Shown: positions 1 to 6,551, counted from the first letter of the stretch. The stretch: DNA of 21,560 bases from an uncultured Acetatifactor sp. (GCA_910585615.1 CAJUFO010000077.1:1-21560), one strand, 5' to 3'. The notes: a model not told the origin generated them from the sequence alone. Numbers and translations: made by a program.

Positions 1-57
1 CGCATTGCTGTTCATTTGTCAAGGTGCCTTGCCGTCTTCATCAGCGGCAACTTTGGT

Positions 58-86
58 AGGATATCACAGCTTTCCGCTTTTGTCAA
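58..86 (-). promoter_or_regulatory. Strong sigma-A promoter (P2 of a tandem set)
   Basis: On the minus strand TTGACA (81-86), a 17-nt spacer and TATCCT (58-63) form a promoter exactly 110 bp downstream of P1. It is preceded by a long A-rich tract and by the same GTTG-TTGACA junction as P1. A 6-bp hairpin with a 10-nt loop (29-50) begins at the predicted start, as at P1. A third TTGACA at 17-22 suggests a P3 whose -10 box lies outside the window. Confidence 0.7.
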
Positions 87-167
87 CAACTTTTTTAAAA
101 CTTTTTTCTTTTCTTTTTCCAATCTTTTCAGATTGGCTGTTGCCCTTTCTGTCCGGCAACGAAATAT

Positions 168-196
168 ACTATACCACCTTCCCCGCCACTTGTCAA
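168..196 (-). promoter_or_regulatory. Strong sigma-A promoter (P1 of a tandem set)
   Basis: Read on the minus strand, TTGACA (191-196) is followed by a 17-nt spacer and TATAGT (168-173). An A-rich stretch lies just upstream and resembles an UP element. The predicted start, near 161, is followed at once by a 6-bp hairpin with a 10-nt loop (139-160). Transcription runs off the left edge. The tandem layout suggests an rRNA or other stable-RNA operon beyond the window, which is inference. Confidence 0.75.
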
Positions 197-247
197 CAAC
201 AATTTTTCCTTTTTTTTACTTTTTTCAACAATTTATTTTTATATAGC

Positions 248-271
248 AAAAACGCCTGTTTCCAGACGTTT
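248..271 (-). terminator. Intrinsic terminator after the lipoprotein gene
   Basis: On the minus strand a 9-bp stem (263-271 with 250-258, one G-U pair) with a GAAA tetraloop is followed by T residues. It begins about 10 nt after the stop codon of the lipoprotein gene ending at 282. It separates that gene from the tandem promoters to the left. Confidence 0.8.
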
Positions 272-281
272 CTGCCAACTG

Positions 282-1034
282 TCACTCACCGCTTGACAAC
301 TGAATTGTGTGAGATTTTGATTCATTTTTTAACTGAAGCGCCACGGAGGAGATTGATTCCGCCGTATCCGCGTCCACCATGACTATCAGTACCGCCTCGG
401 CGCTGGCTCCCGCGGGCAGGGTGTCCGCATAGAAGGCCATGTCATTGGGCAGCATCGTCGAAAGCGCCCTCCCGGCCCGTCCTCCGTCCACCGAAATCCT
501 GTATGCCGTCTGGGAGGAAAGCAGGTCCACACTCGTCTCCTGCTCCAGAGTATTCGTGAGGGAGAACTTGAGCACCAGCAGCTTTTTCCCTTCCGTGGCC
601 GTGACTGCAAAATAGTCGCTGTCGCCCGGATAGCTGTCGCAGATCTCCTGCCCCGCGAAACTCAGGGCCACCCCCTCCGGAAGCCCCATCACCTCTTCCG
701 CGCTGTATGAGGGTTCTTCCACGGACTGCCCTTCATCCGTAATCTTCTCTCCCGAGGCATCCACTACAGGCGTGTCATCCACCGGATCCATGCCTACTGT
801 CTCTTCCGGGGAGCGTGTCGGAATGGGCTCCTGCTCATCCATCCCCTCCACCGGCGGCAAATCCATGAGCCTGCTGCCATGTCCCACGTCATATTTCACC
901 AACGTATAGGCCACATACTCCCCTATGGCGCGCATCTCTTCCTCGCTCACGTCCGGAATCTGGTTCTCCGCGCACCCGCTCAGTCCCAACATTGCCAGAA
1001 TCAATACTGTCATCAAGCTCTTCTTATGCTTCAT
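282..1034 (-). CDS. Secreted lipoprotein of unknown function
   Basis: This 250-residue protein begins with a Lys-rich signal peptide and a lipobox (LSGC, lipidated Cys21), so it should be anchored to the outer face of the membrane. Residues about 25-115 are acidic and rich in Pro, Ser and Glu and look like a flexible tether. The C-terminal part (about 120-245) reads as a beta-rich domain, with features such as LLVLKFSLTN and a VDLLSSQ segment that recall DUF4352-type Ig-like lipoprotein domains. That assignment is tentative. It has its own promoter upstream and its own terminator downstream, so it is probably monocistronic. No enzyme motif was seen. Confidence 0.85.
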   Translation of the reverse strand: MKHKKSLMTVLILAMLGLSGCAENQIPDVSEEEMRAIGEYVAYTLVKYDVGHGSRLMDLPPVEGMDEQEPIPTRSPEETVGMDPVDDTPVVDASGEKITDEGQSVEEPSYSAEEVMGLPEGVALSFAGQEICDSYPGDSDYFAVTATEGKKLLVLKFSLTNTLEQETSVDLLSSQTAYRISVDGGRAGRALSTMLPNDMAFYADTLPAGASAEAVLIVMVDADTAESISSVALQLKNESKSHTIQLSSGE

Positions 1035-1056
1035 CCTGTCTCTTCCTCACCATAAT

Positions 1057-1120
1057 CCGGATTGCGTCTCCGCATCCGGTTCTCTTTCTTCATCATACAA
1101 CATATCTCTTCCCACGACAA
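1057..1120 (-). promoter_or_regulatory. Promoter and leader hairpin of the lipoprotein gene
   Basis: On the minus strand TTGTCG (1115-1120), a 17-nt spacer and TATGAT (1092-1097) form a promoter in the gap between hflX and the lipoprotein gene. The transcript would carry a hairpin at 1057-1079 (CCGGAT and GCG arms, GAGA tetraloop, one bulged A) about 20 nt before the start codon. Confidence 0.55.
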
Positions 1121-1133
1121 GACAAAAATATTG

Positions 1134-2441
1134 TCAGGCGCTCTTTTGGTACACGGAATATTTATCCGCATCGCTCTTGCGGCAGCTCACCCTGATCCAT
1201 ACGCCGTCCTCCCTGTACTCCTGCTCCAGCACAGTGGCGTTTTCCATGAAATAGGAAACGATGCCCCCTTTGTCATAAGGCAGGAGGAAGGCCGCCTCCA
1301 CCCTGTCCGCATAGACGCATTCCTTAATCATCTCGACCAGCTCTTCCATGCCGCAGCCCAGGGATGCCGCCATGTGGATCTGCCTGCCGTTCACCCTGGG
1401 GAGATCTGGCATGTTGCACTTGTCGGCCTTGTTATAGACCACGATTTGGGGGATGTCCCCTGCCTCCAGCTCCTTTAAGGTCTCCGCAGTCACCTCCATG
1501 TGCTGCCTGTAATGCTCATCGGAGAAATCCACCACCTGAATCAGCAAATCGGCGTACTTCACTTCCTCCAGGGTGGAGCGGAACGCCTTCACCAGCCCAT
1601 GGGGCAGCTTATCGATGAAGCCCACCGTATCCGACAGGAAAAAGGGGATGTTCTCATCCTTTCTGGGATTGATACAGCGCACATTGGTGTCCAGAGTGGC
1701 AAAGAGCATGTCCTTCTCCAGCACTGTCTTTTTAGCGGCGTATCCGTTTTCCGTATTGTCCCCGTACAGATCCACCATGCGGTTCATGATCGTGGATTTG
1801 CCGGCATTCGTATAGCCCACCAGCGCCACCTTAGGGATGGGCGACTGGCTGCGCTTCTTGCGCATGGTCTGTCTGGCTCCGGCTATCTCGTCCAGGTCTT
1901 TCCGCAGTTCGCTGATCCGGTGCTCGATTTTCCGCCGGTCCAGCTCCAGCTTCGTCTCGCCGGCTCCCCTGTTGCTTAAGGAGCCCCCTGTGGTGCCGCC
2001 CTGCCTGCTTAAGTTCTCCCGCATCCCCACCAGCCTGGGCAGGAAATACTGGAGCCTGGCGGTCTCCACCTGGAGCTTCGCCTCTTTGGTCTGCGCCCTG
2101 ATGGCGAAGATGTCCAGAATCAGGTTGGTCCTGTCCAGCACGGGCAGCTTAAGCTCCCGGCCCAGATTGCGCACCTGGGAAGGGGAAAGGGCATTGTCGA
2201 AGACCACCTCCTCGGCTTCGCACTGTCCGGCATATTCCCGGACCTCCTCCACCTTGCCTGTACCGATGTAAAAGGCCTTGTTCACGGCCGGCATGCGCTG
2301 GACGATAATCCCCACCACCTGCTTATACGCCGCCTCCGCCAGGCTTTTCAACTCTTCCATGGAATGGTCGAAGTCCTGCTCCTCCCCCGTATCCAGGCCT
2401 ACCAGCAGCACCTTCGTATAGTTGATTTCCTCCATTTTCAT
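1134..2441 (-). CDS. hflX: GTPase HflX, ribosome-associated
   Basis: This 435-residue protein has the HflX layout: an N-terminal glycine-rich nucleotide-binding domain (about 1-200, with NRGAGETKLELDRR at 147-160), then a TRAFAC GTPase domain. The G1 loop GYTNAGKST is at 209-217, G3 DTVGF at 271-275 and G4 NKAD at 327-330. HflX family members bind the 50S subunit and split stalled or hibernating 70S ribosomes. Length is typical (about 410-440). A purine-rich Shine-Dalgarno (GGGAGGG) lies 4 nt before the chosen ATG. A second ATG two codons on is a possible alternative start. It lies 68 nt after the histidine kinase gene on the same strand and may be co-transcribed with it. A short 5-bp inverted repeat (2457-2471) sits in the gap. 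Confidence 0.97.
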   Translation of the reverse strand: MKMEEINYTKVLLVGLDTGEEQDFDHSMEELKSLAEAAYKQVVGIIVQRMPAVNKAFYIGTGKVEEVREYAGQCEAEEVVFDNALSPSQVRNLGRELKLPVLDRTNLILDIFAIRAQTKEAKLQVETARLQYFLPRLVGMRENLSRQGGTTGGSLSNRGAGETKLELDRRKIEHRISELRKDLDEIAGARQTMRKKRSQSPIPKVALVGYTNAGKSTIMNRMVDLYGDNTENGYAAKKTVLEKDMLFATLDTNVRCINPRKDENIPFFLSDTVGFIDKLPHGLVKAFRSTLEEVKYADLLIQVVDFSDEHYRQHMEVTAETLKELEAGDIPQIVVYNKADKCNMPDLPRVNGRQIHMAASLGCGMEELVEMIKECVYADRVEAAFLLPYDKGGIVSYFMENATVLEQEYREDGVWIRVSCRKSDADKYSVYQKSA

Positions 2442-2509
2442 ATAACCCTCCCTCTCCGCACGCTCTGTGCGTAAAGTGCAGCCACCCGGAAAGCCTGCCT
2501 TTTCAGACC

Positions 2510-3994
2510 TCAGCTCCGCTCGTTTCCGTCCAGCTCAAACCAGAAAAGCACACCATTATTGTAGTTCTCCACACCGTATTTCTGGTTCATGGATTCCATG
2601 ATGGCTTTCACAATGGACAGGCCTACGCCGCTTCCCCCGTACTCCCTGGTTCTGGCCTTGTCTACCTTGTAGAATTTCTCCCAGAGATGGGGGACAGATT
2701 CCTCGGGGATGGGCTGTCCTGTGTTGAACACGCCAATTCGAATCTTTCCATCTCTCTGTTCCAGGGAAATGACGATTATTTTGCCACTGTCTTTATCCAC
2801 CGCCATGCAGTGGTTCACCGCATTGGAAAAATAATTGGTGAAGACCTCCTCTGTCTTATAGACATCTCCCCATACATAGACGGGCCCGTACTCTTCCATG
2901 CGCACCGTTATCTCGTTCTGTCTGGTGAGGATTCCAGCGGATTGGACATAATTCTCCACCAGTGCGGTCACATCAAAGCGCTCCATAGCCACCACGTCAT
3001 TGCCGAACTCCAGCTGGTTCAGGGTCAGCAGCTTCTTTACCATGTTGTTCATCTTGGAGGCCTCGTCCACGATGACCTCGCAGTAGAAGCTGCGGCTCTC
3101 CGGATCGTCGTTGACTCCCTCGGACAATCCTTCTGCGTATCCCTGTATCAGCGCGATGGGCGTCTTCAGCTCATGGGAGACATTAGCCAGGAACTCCCGG
3201 CGCATGGCGTCTATCTGCTCCTTCCTCTCAATGTCCTTCTGGAGCTCGTTATTGGCTGTCTTCAGTTCCGAAATGGAGCGTTCCAGGGAGGCGGAAAGCT
3301 TGTTGATGTTCTCTCCCAACAGCCCTATCTCGTTGCTGGCCCCGCCCTCATACTTTGCCTCGAAATCAAGGTGCACCATTTTCTCCGATATGCGGTTCAG
3401 CTCCAGAATCGGTTTCGTAATCTTCGTGGAGACGAACCAGACGATGACGCCGCCTGCCAGCGTGGCCACTATGCCCATATAGGCCAGGAACCGGTTGGCG
3501 ATCTTCGCGCTCTCCCGGATGCTCTCCAGCGGCGTGTGCATGATAAAGGATATGCCGGTGCTCAGTCTGCCGTACATTTCCAGGAAATCCTCCCCTTCAG
3601 TGTGCAGCTTCTGCACCACATAGCCGTCCCCCTCTTCGATTATCTCCACCTCATCGGTGAAAAATCCGAAGATATATGCGGTCAGCCGTTTCTCAAGTTC
3701 CTCTCCGCCGTTTATCGAGGCATACTTCAGCCGGGAATTGGCGTCCATCACATAGACCGTGATGTTGTATATGCCGCAGACATCGTTCAGCTCCTTGCGG
3801 AAGGCCTCCGTGCTGTAGGTATCGCTGTTGGCCGCCTGCTGGATCTTATGGTATGCCTCGTAGATGATTTCCGTCCTGCTCCTGATGTAATACTGCCCCA
3901 GAAACAGGATGTTCATCAGCCAGCACAAAAAGATAGTGCCTGCCATCAGCCCGATGAAGATCAGCGCCAACTGCCGCCTGATGGAATGTGTCAT
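2510..3994 (-). CDS. Sensor histidine kinase (HAMP, HisKA, HATPase_c)
   Basis: This 494-residue membrane kinase has a transmembrane helix at about 9-33, an extracytoplasmic sensor region (34-165), a second helix (about 168-190) and a HAMP linker (about 190-245). The HisKA box is FLANVSHELKTPIALIQGY with phosphoacceptor His274. The N box is FTNYFSNAVNH (385-395) and the G2 box GGSGVGLSIV starts at 453. The G1 box reads FNTGQPIP, with Asn where Asp is usual, a variant found in several Gram-positive kinases. Its ATG overlaps the stop of the response regulator gene by 4 nt, so the two are translationally coupled and form one two-component system. The stimulus is not evident; its relatives include cell-envelope sensors. 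Confidence 0.95.
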   Translation of the reverse strand: MTHSIRRQLALIFIGLMAGTIFLCWLMNILFLGQYYIRSRTEIIYEAYHKIQQAANSDTYSTEAFRKELNDVCGIYNITVYVMDANSRLKYASINGGEELEKRLTAYIFGFFTDEVEIIEEGDGYVVQKLHTEGEDFLEMYGRLSTGISFIMHTPLESIRESAKIANRFLAYMGIVATLAGGVIVWFVSTKITKPILELNRISEKMVHLDFEAKYEGGASNEIGLLGENINKLSASLERSISELKTANNELQKDIERKEQIDAMRREFLANVSHELKTPIALIQGYAEGLSEGVNDDPESRSFYCEVIVDEASKMNNMVKKLLTLNQLEFGNDVVAMERFDVTALVENYVQSAGILTRQNEITVRMEEYGPVYVWGDVYKTEEVFTNYFSNAVNHCMAVDKDSGKIIVISLEQRDGKIRIGVFNTGQPIPEESVPHLWEKFYKVDKARTREYGGSGVGLSIVKAIMESMNQKYGVENYNNGVLFWFELDGNERS

Positions 3995-4674
3995 TGCCTG
4001 TCCTCTTCCAGTTTATAGCCCATGCCCCAAATGGTCTTGATCAGCTCGCCCTTCTCCCCCATCTTGCTGCGGAGCTTTTTCACATGGGTGTCGATGGTGC
4101 GGGCATCCCCGAAATAGTCGTAATTCCATACATTGTTCAGTATCCGCTCTCTGGAGAGCGCAATCCCCCGGTTCTCCAGGAAATAGGCCAGAAGCTCGAA
4201 TTCCTTGAAGCTTAAGTCCACCGGCCTGCCGTCTATGGTCACCTGATGGGCGGCCTTGTCCATCAGAATGCCGCCGCAGCTCACGATCTCCTCATTGGCC
4301 GTCTGGTTGGTGCGGCGCAGGATTGCCTCTATCCTGGCCACCAGTATCTTCGGGCTGAAGGGCTTGGTCACATATTCGTCCACCCCGAGCTGGAAGCCCT
4401 GGAGCTCGTCCTGCTCGTCCGCCCTGGCCGTCAGCATGATGATGGGCACCTTGGAATAGGCGCGGACTTCCCTGCACACCTGCCAGCCGTCCATCTTCGG
4501 CATCATGACATCCAGGACGATCAGGGCGATGTCCTTCTCCTTGAAGAAAATGTCCAGCGCCGCCTCTCCGTCCCCGGCCTCGATGACGTCATAGCCGCTC
4601 TTTGCCAGGAAGTCCTTCACCAGCTTGCGCATCCTGCTCTCATCGTCCACCACCAGTATCTTCAAACGCTCCAT
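3991..4674 (-). CDS. OmpR/PhoB-family response regulator
   Basis: This 227-residue regulator has an N-terminal receiver domain with the acidic pair Asp10-Asp11, phosphoacceptor Asp55 (VLDVMMPKMDG), Thr82 and Lys104. A C-terminal winged-helix DNA-binding domain (about 130-225) includes FKEFELLAYFLENRG and the RTIDTHVKKLRSKM recognition region. It should be phosphorylated by the overlapping downstream kinase. The Shine-Dalgarno next to its ATG is weak (GGGG, 3-nt spacing), and a 12-codon leader ORF overlaps the start, which could couple its translation. An extended -10 promoter lies about 50 nt upstream. Confidence 0.96.
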   Translation of the reverse strand: MERLKILVVDDESRMRKLVKDFLAKSGYDVIEAGDGEAALDIFFKEKDIALIVLDVMMPKMDGWQVCREVRAYSKVPIIMLTARADEQDELQGFQLGVDEYVTKPFSPKILVARIEAILRRTNQTANEEIVSCGGILMDKAAHQVTIDGRPVDLSFKEFELLAYFLENRGIALSRERILNNVWNYDYFGDARTIDTHVKKLRSKMGEKGELIKTIWGMGYKLEEDRQ

Positions 4675-4700
4675 TTCCCCACGACCTTTCTCACCGTCAT
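4662..4700 (-). CDS. Possible 12-aa leader peptide overlapping the regulator start
   Basis: An ATG at 4700 opens a 12-codon frame, MTVRKVVGKWSV, whose TGA (4662-4664) lies just inside the response regulator gene in another frame. It has the better Shine-Dalgarno of the two (AGGAG, 9 nt upstream). A coupling or attenuation role is inference, and a frame this short can occur by chance. Confidence 0.3.
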   Translation of the reverse strand: MTVRKVVGKWSV

Positions 4701-4724
4701 TTTGCAGCTCTCCTGCCAGGATTT

Positions 4725-4733
4725 ATCATAGCA
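4725..4733 (-). promoter_or_regulatory. Extended -10 promoter of the two-component operon
   Basis: On the minus strand TGC-TATGAT forms an extended -10 element about 50 nt upstream of the response regulator start. No convincing -35 box is seen, which fits an extended -10 promoter or one that needs an activator such as the regulator itself. Confidence 0.45.
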
Positions 4734-4788
4734 TAAGAATATGTCGAATCTGTGAAATCCGCGCCTGAACTGTCTGCCGCAGCCGTCG

Positions 4789-5361
4789 TCATTCATTCAG
4801 CTTCAGTTCCCTCTCCCTGTCGCGGATGGTCTGCTCCCTCTGGTTCAGCTCCTGCTCCCAGGAGGCGTACTTGTCGGTGATGGCCCTCTCGTAGTTGAGG
4901 ATGTTGGGCTGGTCGCTGACAAAGGAGATGACGAACATGGCCACGATGGCCAACGCCAGCATCACGTTCAGGATGACGGAAAGGGTGAACCGCTCCTTCT
5001 CCTTGTCCCGGTCCCTCTTCTTCGAGGGCGCCACCCTGCTCCTGGCCGGGCTGGTGTGCTCCCGCAGCTCCCCGTCAAAGGTGACGTACAGGGGAATCTC
5101 CATGACGGTGGCCGGGTCTATCTCCGGCCGGGAAAGCAGGAACTCCCGGAGCCTCTCCAGATACCGCAGTCCCACGGGCGTTCTGAACAGGCGCTCATGG
5201 ATGGTCTTCTCATAGATATAGCGTATGCTTTCCGGCGAGGAATAATCTATGCGCTCTTCCAGATACGCTATCCTCTGCTCCTCCGCCCGGGCCAGCCCGG
5301 CATCCTTCTCCGTGAAGAAGAGGAAACCGCCTACGGCCAATTTGTTTTTCTCGGAATCCAT
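4789..5361 (-). CDS. Single-pass membrane protein with C-terminal coiled coil, unknown function
   Basis: This 190-residue protein has a predicted soluble N-terminal region (1-108) rich in charged helices (such as RIAYLEERIDYSSPE). A basic Arg/Lys-rich stretch (about 107-124) follows, then one hydrophobic helix (about 126-148), then a charged tail (about 155-190) with heptad-like spacing that suggests a coiled coil. The basic stretch before the helix predicts a cytoplasmic N-terminus and an external C-terminal tail. No enzyme motif or named family was recognised. The start is secure: AGGAGGTG lies 5 nt before the ATG. It has its own promoter with a palindromic spacer and is followed, after about 114 nt, by the two-component operon. 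Confidence 0.85.
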   Translation of the reverse strand: MDSEKNKLAVGGFLFFTEKDAGLARAEEQRIAYLEERIDYSSPESIRYIYEKTIHERLFRTPVGLRYLERLREFLLSRPEIDPATVMEIPLYVTFDGELREHTSPARSRVAPSKKRDRDKEKERFTLSVILNVMLALAIVAMFVISFVSDQPNILNYERAITDKYASWEQELNQREQTIRDRERELKLNE

Positions 5362-5385
5362 TGGGCACCTCCTGTATGTTCCGTT

Positions 5386-5414
5386 ATCATAAATGCGGCT
5401 GCCGCATTGTGCAA
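5386..5414 (-). promoter_or_regulatory. Promoter whose 17-nt spacer is a perfect palindrome
   Basis: On the minus strand TTGCAC (5409-5414) and TATGAT (5386-5391) are separated by a 17-nt spacer (5392-5408). The spacer is a perfect 8-1-8 inverted repeat, AATGCGGC-A-GCCGCATT. The predicted start is about 18 nt before the ATG of the membrane-protein gene ending at 4789. The palindrome is a good candidate for a dimeric repressor or activator site. It could instead fold as a 7-bp RNA hairpin, but no T-run follows. Confidence 0.6.
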
Positions 5415-5478
5415 TGATTGCCTCATGCGCCAGCCGCCGTTTCTTCGGTCTGAACCTTCCATTCCTTTACCATGGTGG

Positions 5479-5660
5479 TTATTCCTTGATATAATCAATC
5501 TCTGTCAGGATGATTCCCGAAGCTGTCAGGATGACTTTCAATTCCTTGTAACGTTTTTTCATCTTAGTATATGCTTCGGTCTCCTTGTCACAGGACTGCA
5601 TGTAATCCTGCAATCTGGAAAATTCTTCTATGTTTCTCTGGAGCATTTCTTTTCCGTCAT
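5479..5660 (-). pseudogene. Frameshifted paralogue of the 60-aa small protein
   Basis: From a GGAG Shine-Dalgarno and an ATG at 5658-5660 the gene starts MTEK and then falls out of frame in a run of four A residues. Adding one A restores MTEKEML and a 60-residue protein that aligns without gaps to the intact small protein at 6369-6551. By eye about 40 of 60 positions are identical, including the shared ELKVILTASGI block. As written, only a 55-residue product from the ATG at 5644-5646 (MLQRNIEEF) could be made, and it has no good Shine-Dalgarno. It lies beyond the tmRNA 3' end. A sequencing or assembly slip in the A-run is the main alternative to real decay. Confidence 0.6.
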
Positions 5661-5697
5661 AGACACTCCGCTTTCTCAAGTCCGGTTGCTTTGTGCC

Positions 5698-5721
5698 TGG
5701 AGTAGAGGGGAGCCTGAACCC
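5698..5721 (-). repeat. Partial copy of the tmRNA 3' end (att-like direct repeat)
   Basis: TGGAGTAGAGGGGAG (5698-5712) repeats exactly the 15 bases at 5820-5834 that encode the acceptor 3' strand and part of the T-arm of ssrA. The next bases, CCTGAACCC here and TCGAACCC in ssrA, remain alignable with a 1-nt gap. The two copies are 122 bp apart. Duplicated 3' ends of ssrA are the classic footprint of integrative elements, so this looks like a scar left after most of an element was lost. Confidence 0.6.
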
Positions 5722-5771
5722 AAGGGGTTCGACTCGCCCAGTTACTTTTCGAGTGGAGTTAAATACGAGGT

Positions 5772-5806
5772 TTCCGAACCCTTCTGACAAAGCAGTGGGT
5801 TCGGAA
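5772..5806 (-). terminator. Hairpin downstream of ssrA, possible terminator
   Basis: A perfect 10-bp inverted repeat (TTCCGAACCC at 5772-5781, GGGTTCGGAA at 5797-5806, 15-nt loop) lies 14 nt past the tmRNA 3' end. No T-run follows directly, so termination is uncertain. It could instead be a 3' processing signal, or a recombinase-related repeat inside the scar region. Confidence 0.4.
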
Positions 5807-5819
5807 CTTCGCATTCTAA

Positions 5820-6200
5820 TGGAGTAGAGGGGAGTCGAACCCCTGTCCAAAAGCCCATTCCCTGTCCTTCTACTATCATAGTCCGTTATCTTCGCAGGTC
5901 TTTCTCCTGCATTTTCCCTCCTCTGACAGACAACGAACGATCTGGCAGATTCGGTAGCTTCATGGTACGCCCGCGCGGGCAAAGCTTAGCGCGCGTCGTT
6001 TCCCACATCGTCGATGCCCGGATTCCGGAGTGTGGGTGCCCCGGAGCGGACAAGCCGCCTGAGGCGGCGTCACCGGCTGCGATTAAGCAGCCAGTGCGTA
6101 CTGATAATTATCTTCAGCGTTTAGTTTAAGTTTGCGATTAACGTGTCGCAACGGATAGCTTCTCCAGCTGCAAGACCCCTGTCGAAACCTTTACTACCCC
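5820..6200 (-). ncRNA. ssrA: Transfer-messenger RNA (tmRNA)
   Basis: tmRNA and SmpB enter stalled ribosomes, add a degradation tag and free the ribosome. On the minus strand the 5' end GGGGTAG (from 6200) pairs over 7 bp with the 3' strand CTACTCC (5821-5827), with one G-U pair. Position 5820 is the discriminator A. The CCA tail does not appear to be encoded. A T-arm with GGGGTTCGACTCCCC lies next to the 3' end, and the 5' side carries the tRNA-like TTTCGACAGGGG segment. Internally there is a tag reading frame and several GC-rich hairpins, such as the perfect palindrome at 6054-6068, that fit the pseudoknots. It lies downstream of smpB and two small ORFs on the same strand. Confidence 0.95.
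6083..6118 (-). other. tmRNA tag reading frame (AEDNYQYALAA)
   Basis: The resume codon is taken as GCT (6116-6118), by analogy with the TTAAA...AAC context before the B. subtilis resume codon. The frame then encodes AEDNYQYALAA and ends in TAA (6083-6085). The terminal ALAA is the usual ClpXP degron. An upstream GCA would give only four codons before a stop, so it is unlikely to be the resume codon. Confidence 0.8.
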
Positions 6201-6211
6201 TTATATGATTT

Positions 6212-6355
6212 TCAAGCTTCTTCCGACTGCGGCCGCTCCTCCAACAGCTCCGCAATCTTTTCCTTTGCCTCCTCCAAATCCTTGCAGCCGTCCAAGATCA
6301 TGGATACCATTTTTATGATCCTGTCAAACTGCTTATCTGTCATTCCATCCATCAT
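6212..6355 (-). CDS. 47-aa small protein of unknown function, upstream of ssrA
   Basis: This 47-codon frame encodes a predicted helical, acidic protein: MTDKQFDRIIKMV, then ILDGCKDLEEAKEKIAELLEE, ending in an acidic tail. Its Shine-Dalgarno (AGGAG) overlaps the stop codon of the 60-aa gene 13 nt upstream, so the two are probably translationally coupled. A second ATG directly follows the first, and a third (MTDKQ) is three codons further on; any could be the true start. The stop lies only 11 nt before the mature tmRNA 5' end. The hydrophobic spacing suggests two short amphipathic helices. No family was recognised. Confidence rests on the coupling, the Shine-Dalgarno and the protein-like composition. 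Confidence 0.65.
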   Translation of the reverse strand: MMDGMTDKQFDRIIKMVSMILDGCKDLEEAKEKIAELLEERPQSEEA

Positions 6356-6368
6356 CTGTCAGTATCTC

Positions 6369-6551
6369 CTACTCTTTTATGATATCCAGTTCCGTAAGAT
6401 TGATACCGGATGCCGTCAGTATCACCTTCAGCTCCACGTAACGGCCTTTCATCGCCTTGTACGCCTCGGAACTCTTTTCCACAAGAACCATGTATCCCTG
6501 TAGTCTTGCGAATTCCTCCACGTTTTTCTGCAAAAGCTCTTTATCAGACAT
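6369..6551 (-). CDS. 60-aa small protein of unknown function, between smpB and ssrA
   Basis: This 60-residue helical protein (MSDKELLQKNVEEFARLQGY, then a conserved ELKVILTASGINLTELD block) is intact. It has a near-identical but frameshifted paralogue on the other side of ssrA (5479-5660). Conservation of two copies argues that it is real. The ATG at 6551 is preferred over an in-frame ATG ten codons upstream because AGGTGG lies 4 nt before it and homology to the paralogue begins there. It is the first gene after a strong promoter (6609-6637) and is followed by the 47-aa ORF and ssrA on the same strand. No family was recognised; no catalytic motif, signal peptide or membrane segment is seen. 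Confidence 0.75.
   Translation of the reverse strand: MSDKELLQKNVEEFARLQGYMVLVEKSSEAYKAMKGRYVELKVILTASGINLTELDIIKE

Noticed and set aside
1..281. Plus-strand open frames in the T-rich left edge
   Set aside because: Phe/Leu/Ser-rich translations of a pyrimidine tract; the region is explained by minus-strand promoters and a terminator.
285..315. TTGACA on the plus strand near the end of the lipoprotein gene as a promoter
   Set aside because: The -10 position reads TTTGAT and the transcript would only run antisense through the lipoprotein gene.
2687..4018. A long plus-strand open frame opposite the histidine kinase
   Set aside because: The kinase motifs on the minus strand are unambiguous; the antisense frame has none.
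5423..5473. A 16-codon frame right after the broken paralogue
   Set aside because: No Shine-Dalgarno and no similarity to the 47-aa ORF that follows the intact copy.
5722..5739. A T-arm-like GGGGTTCGACTC on the plus strand, as if part of a tRNA
   Set aside because: No acceptor, D or anticodon stems can be drawn around it; it is one arm of the inverted repeats in the scar.
5479..5982. A 167-codon minus-strand frame running from inside ssrA into the broken 60-aa paralogue
   Set aside because: Its first half is tmRNA sequence read in frame by chance; only the last part is gene-derived.
6201..6235. A dedicated ssrA promoter with CATATA as -10 box
   Set aside because: The box lies 1 nt from the mature 5' end and has no -35 partner at proper spacing.
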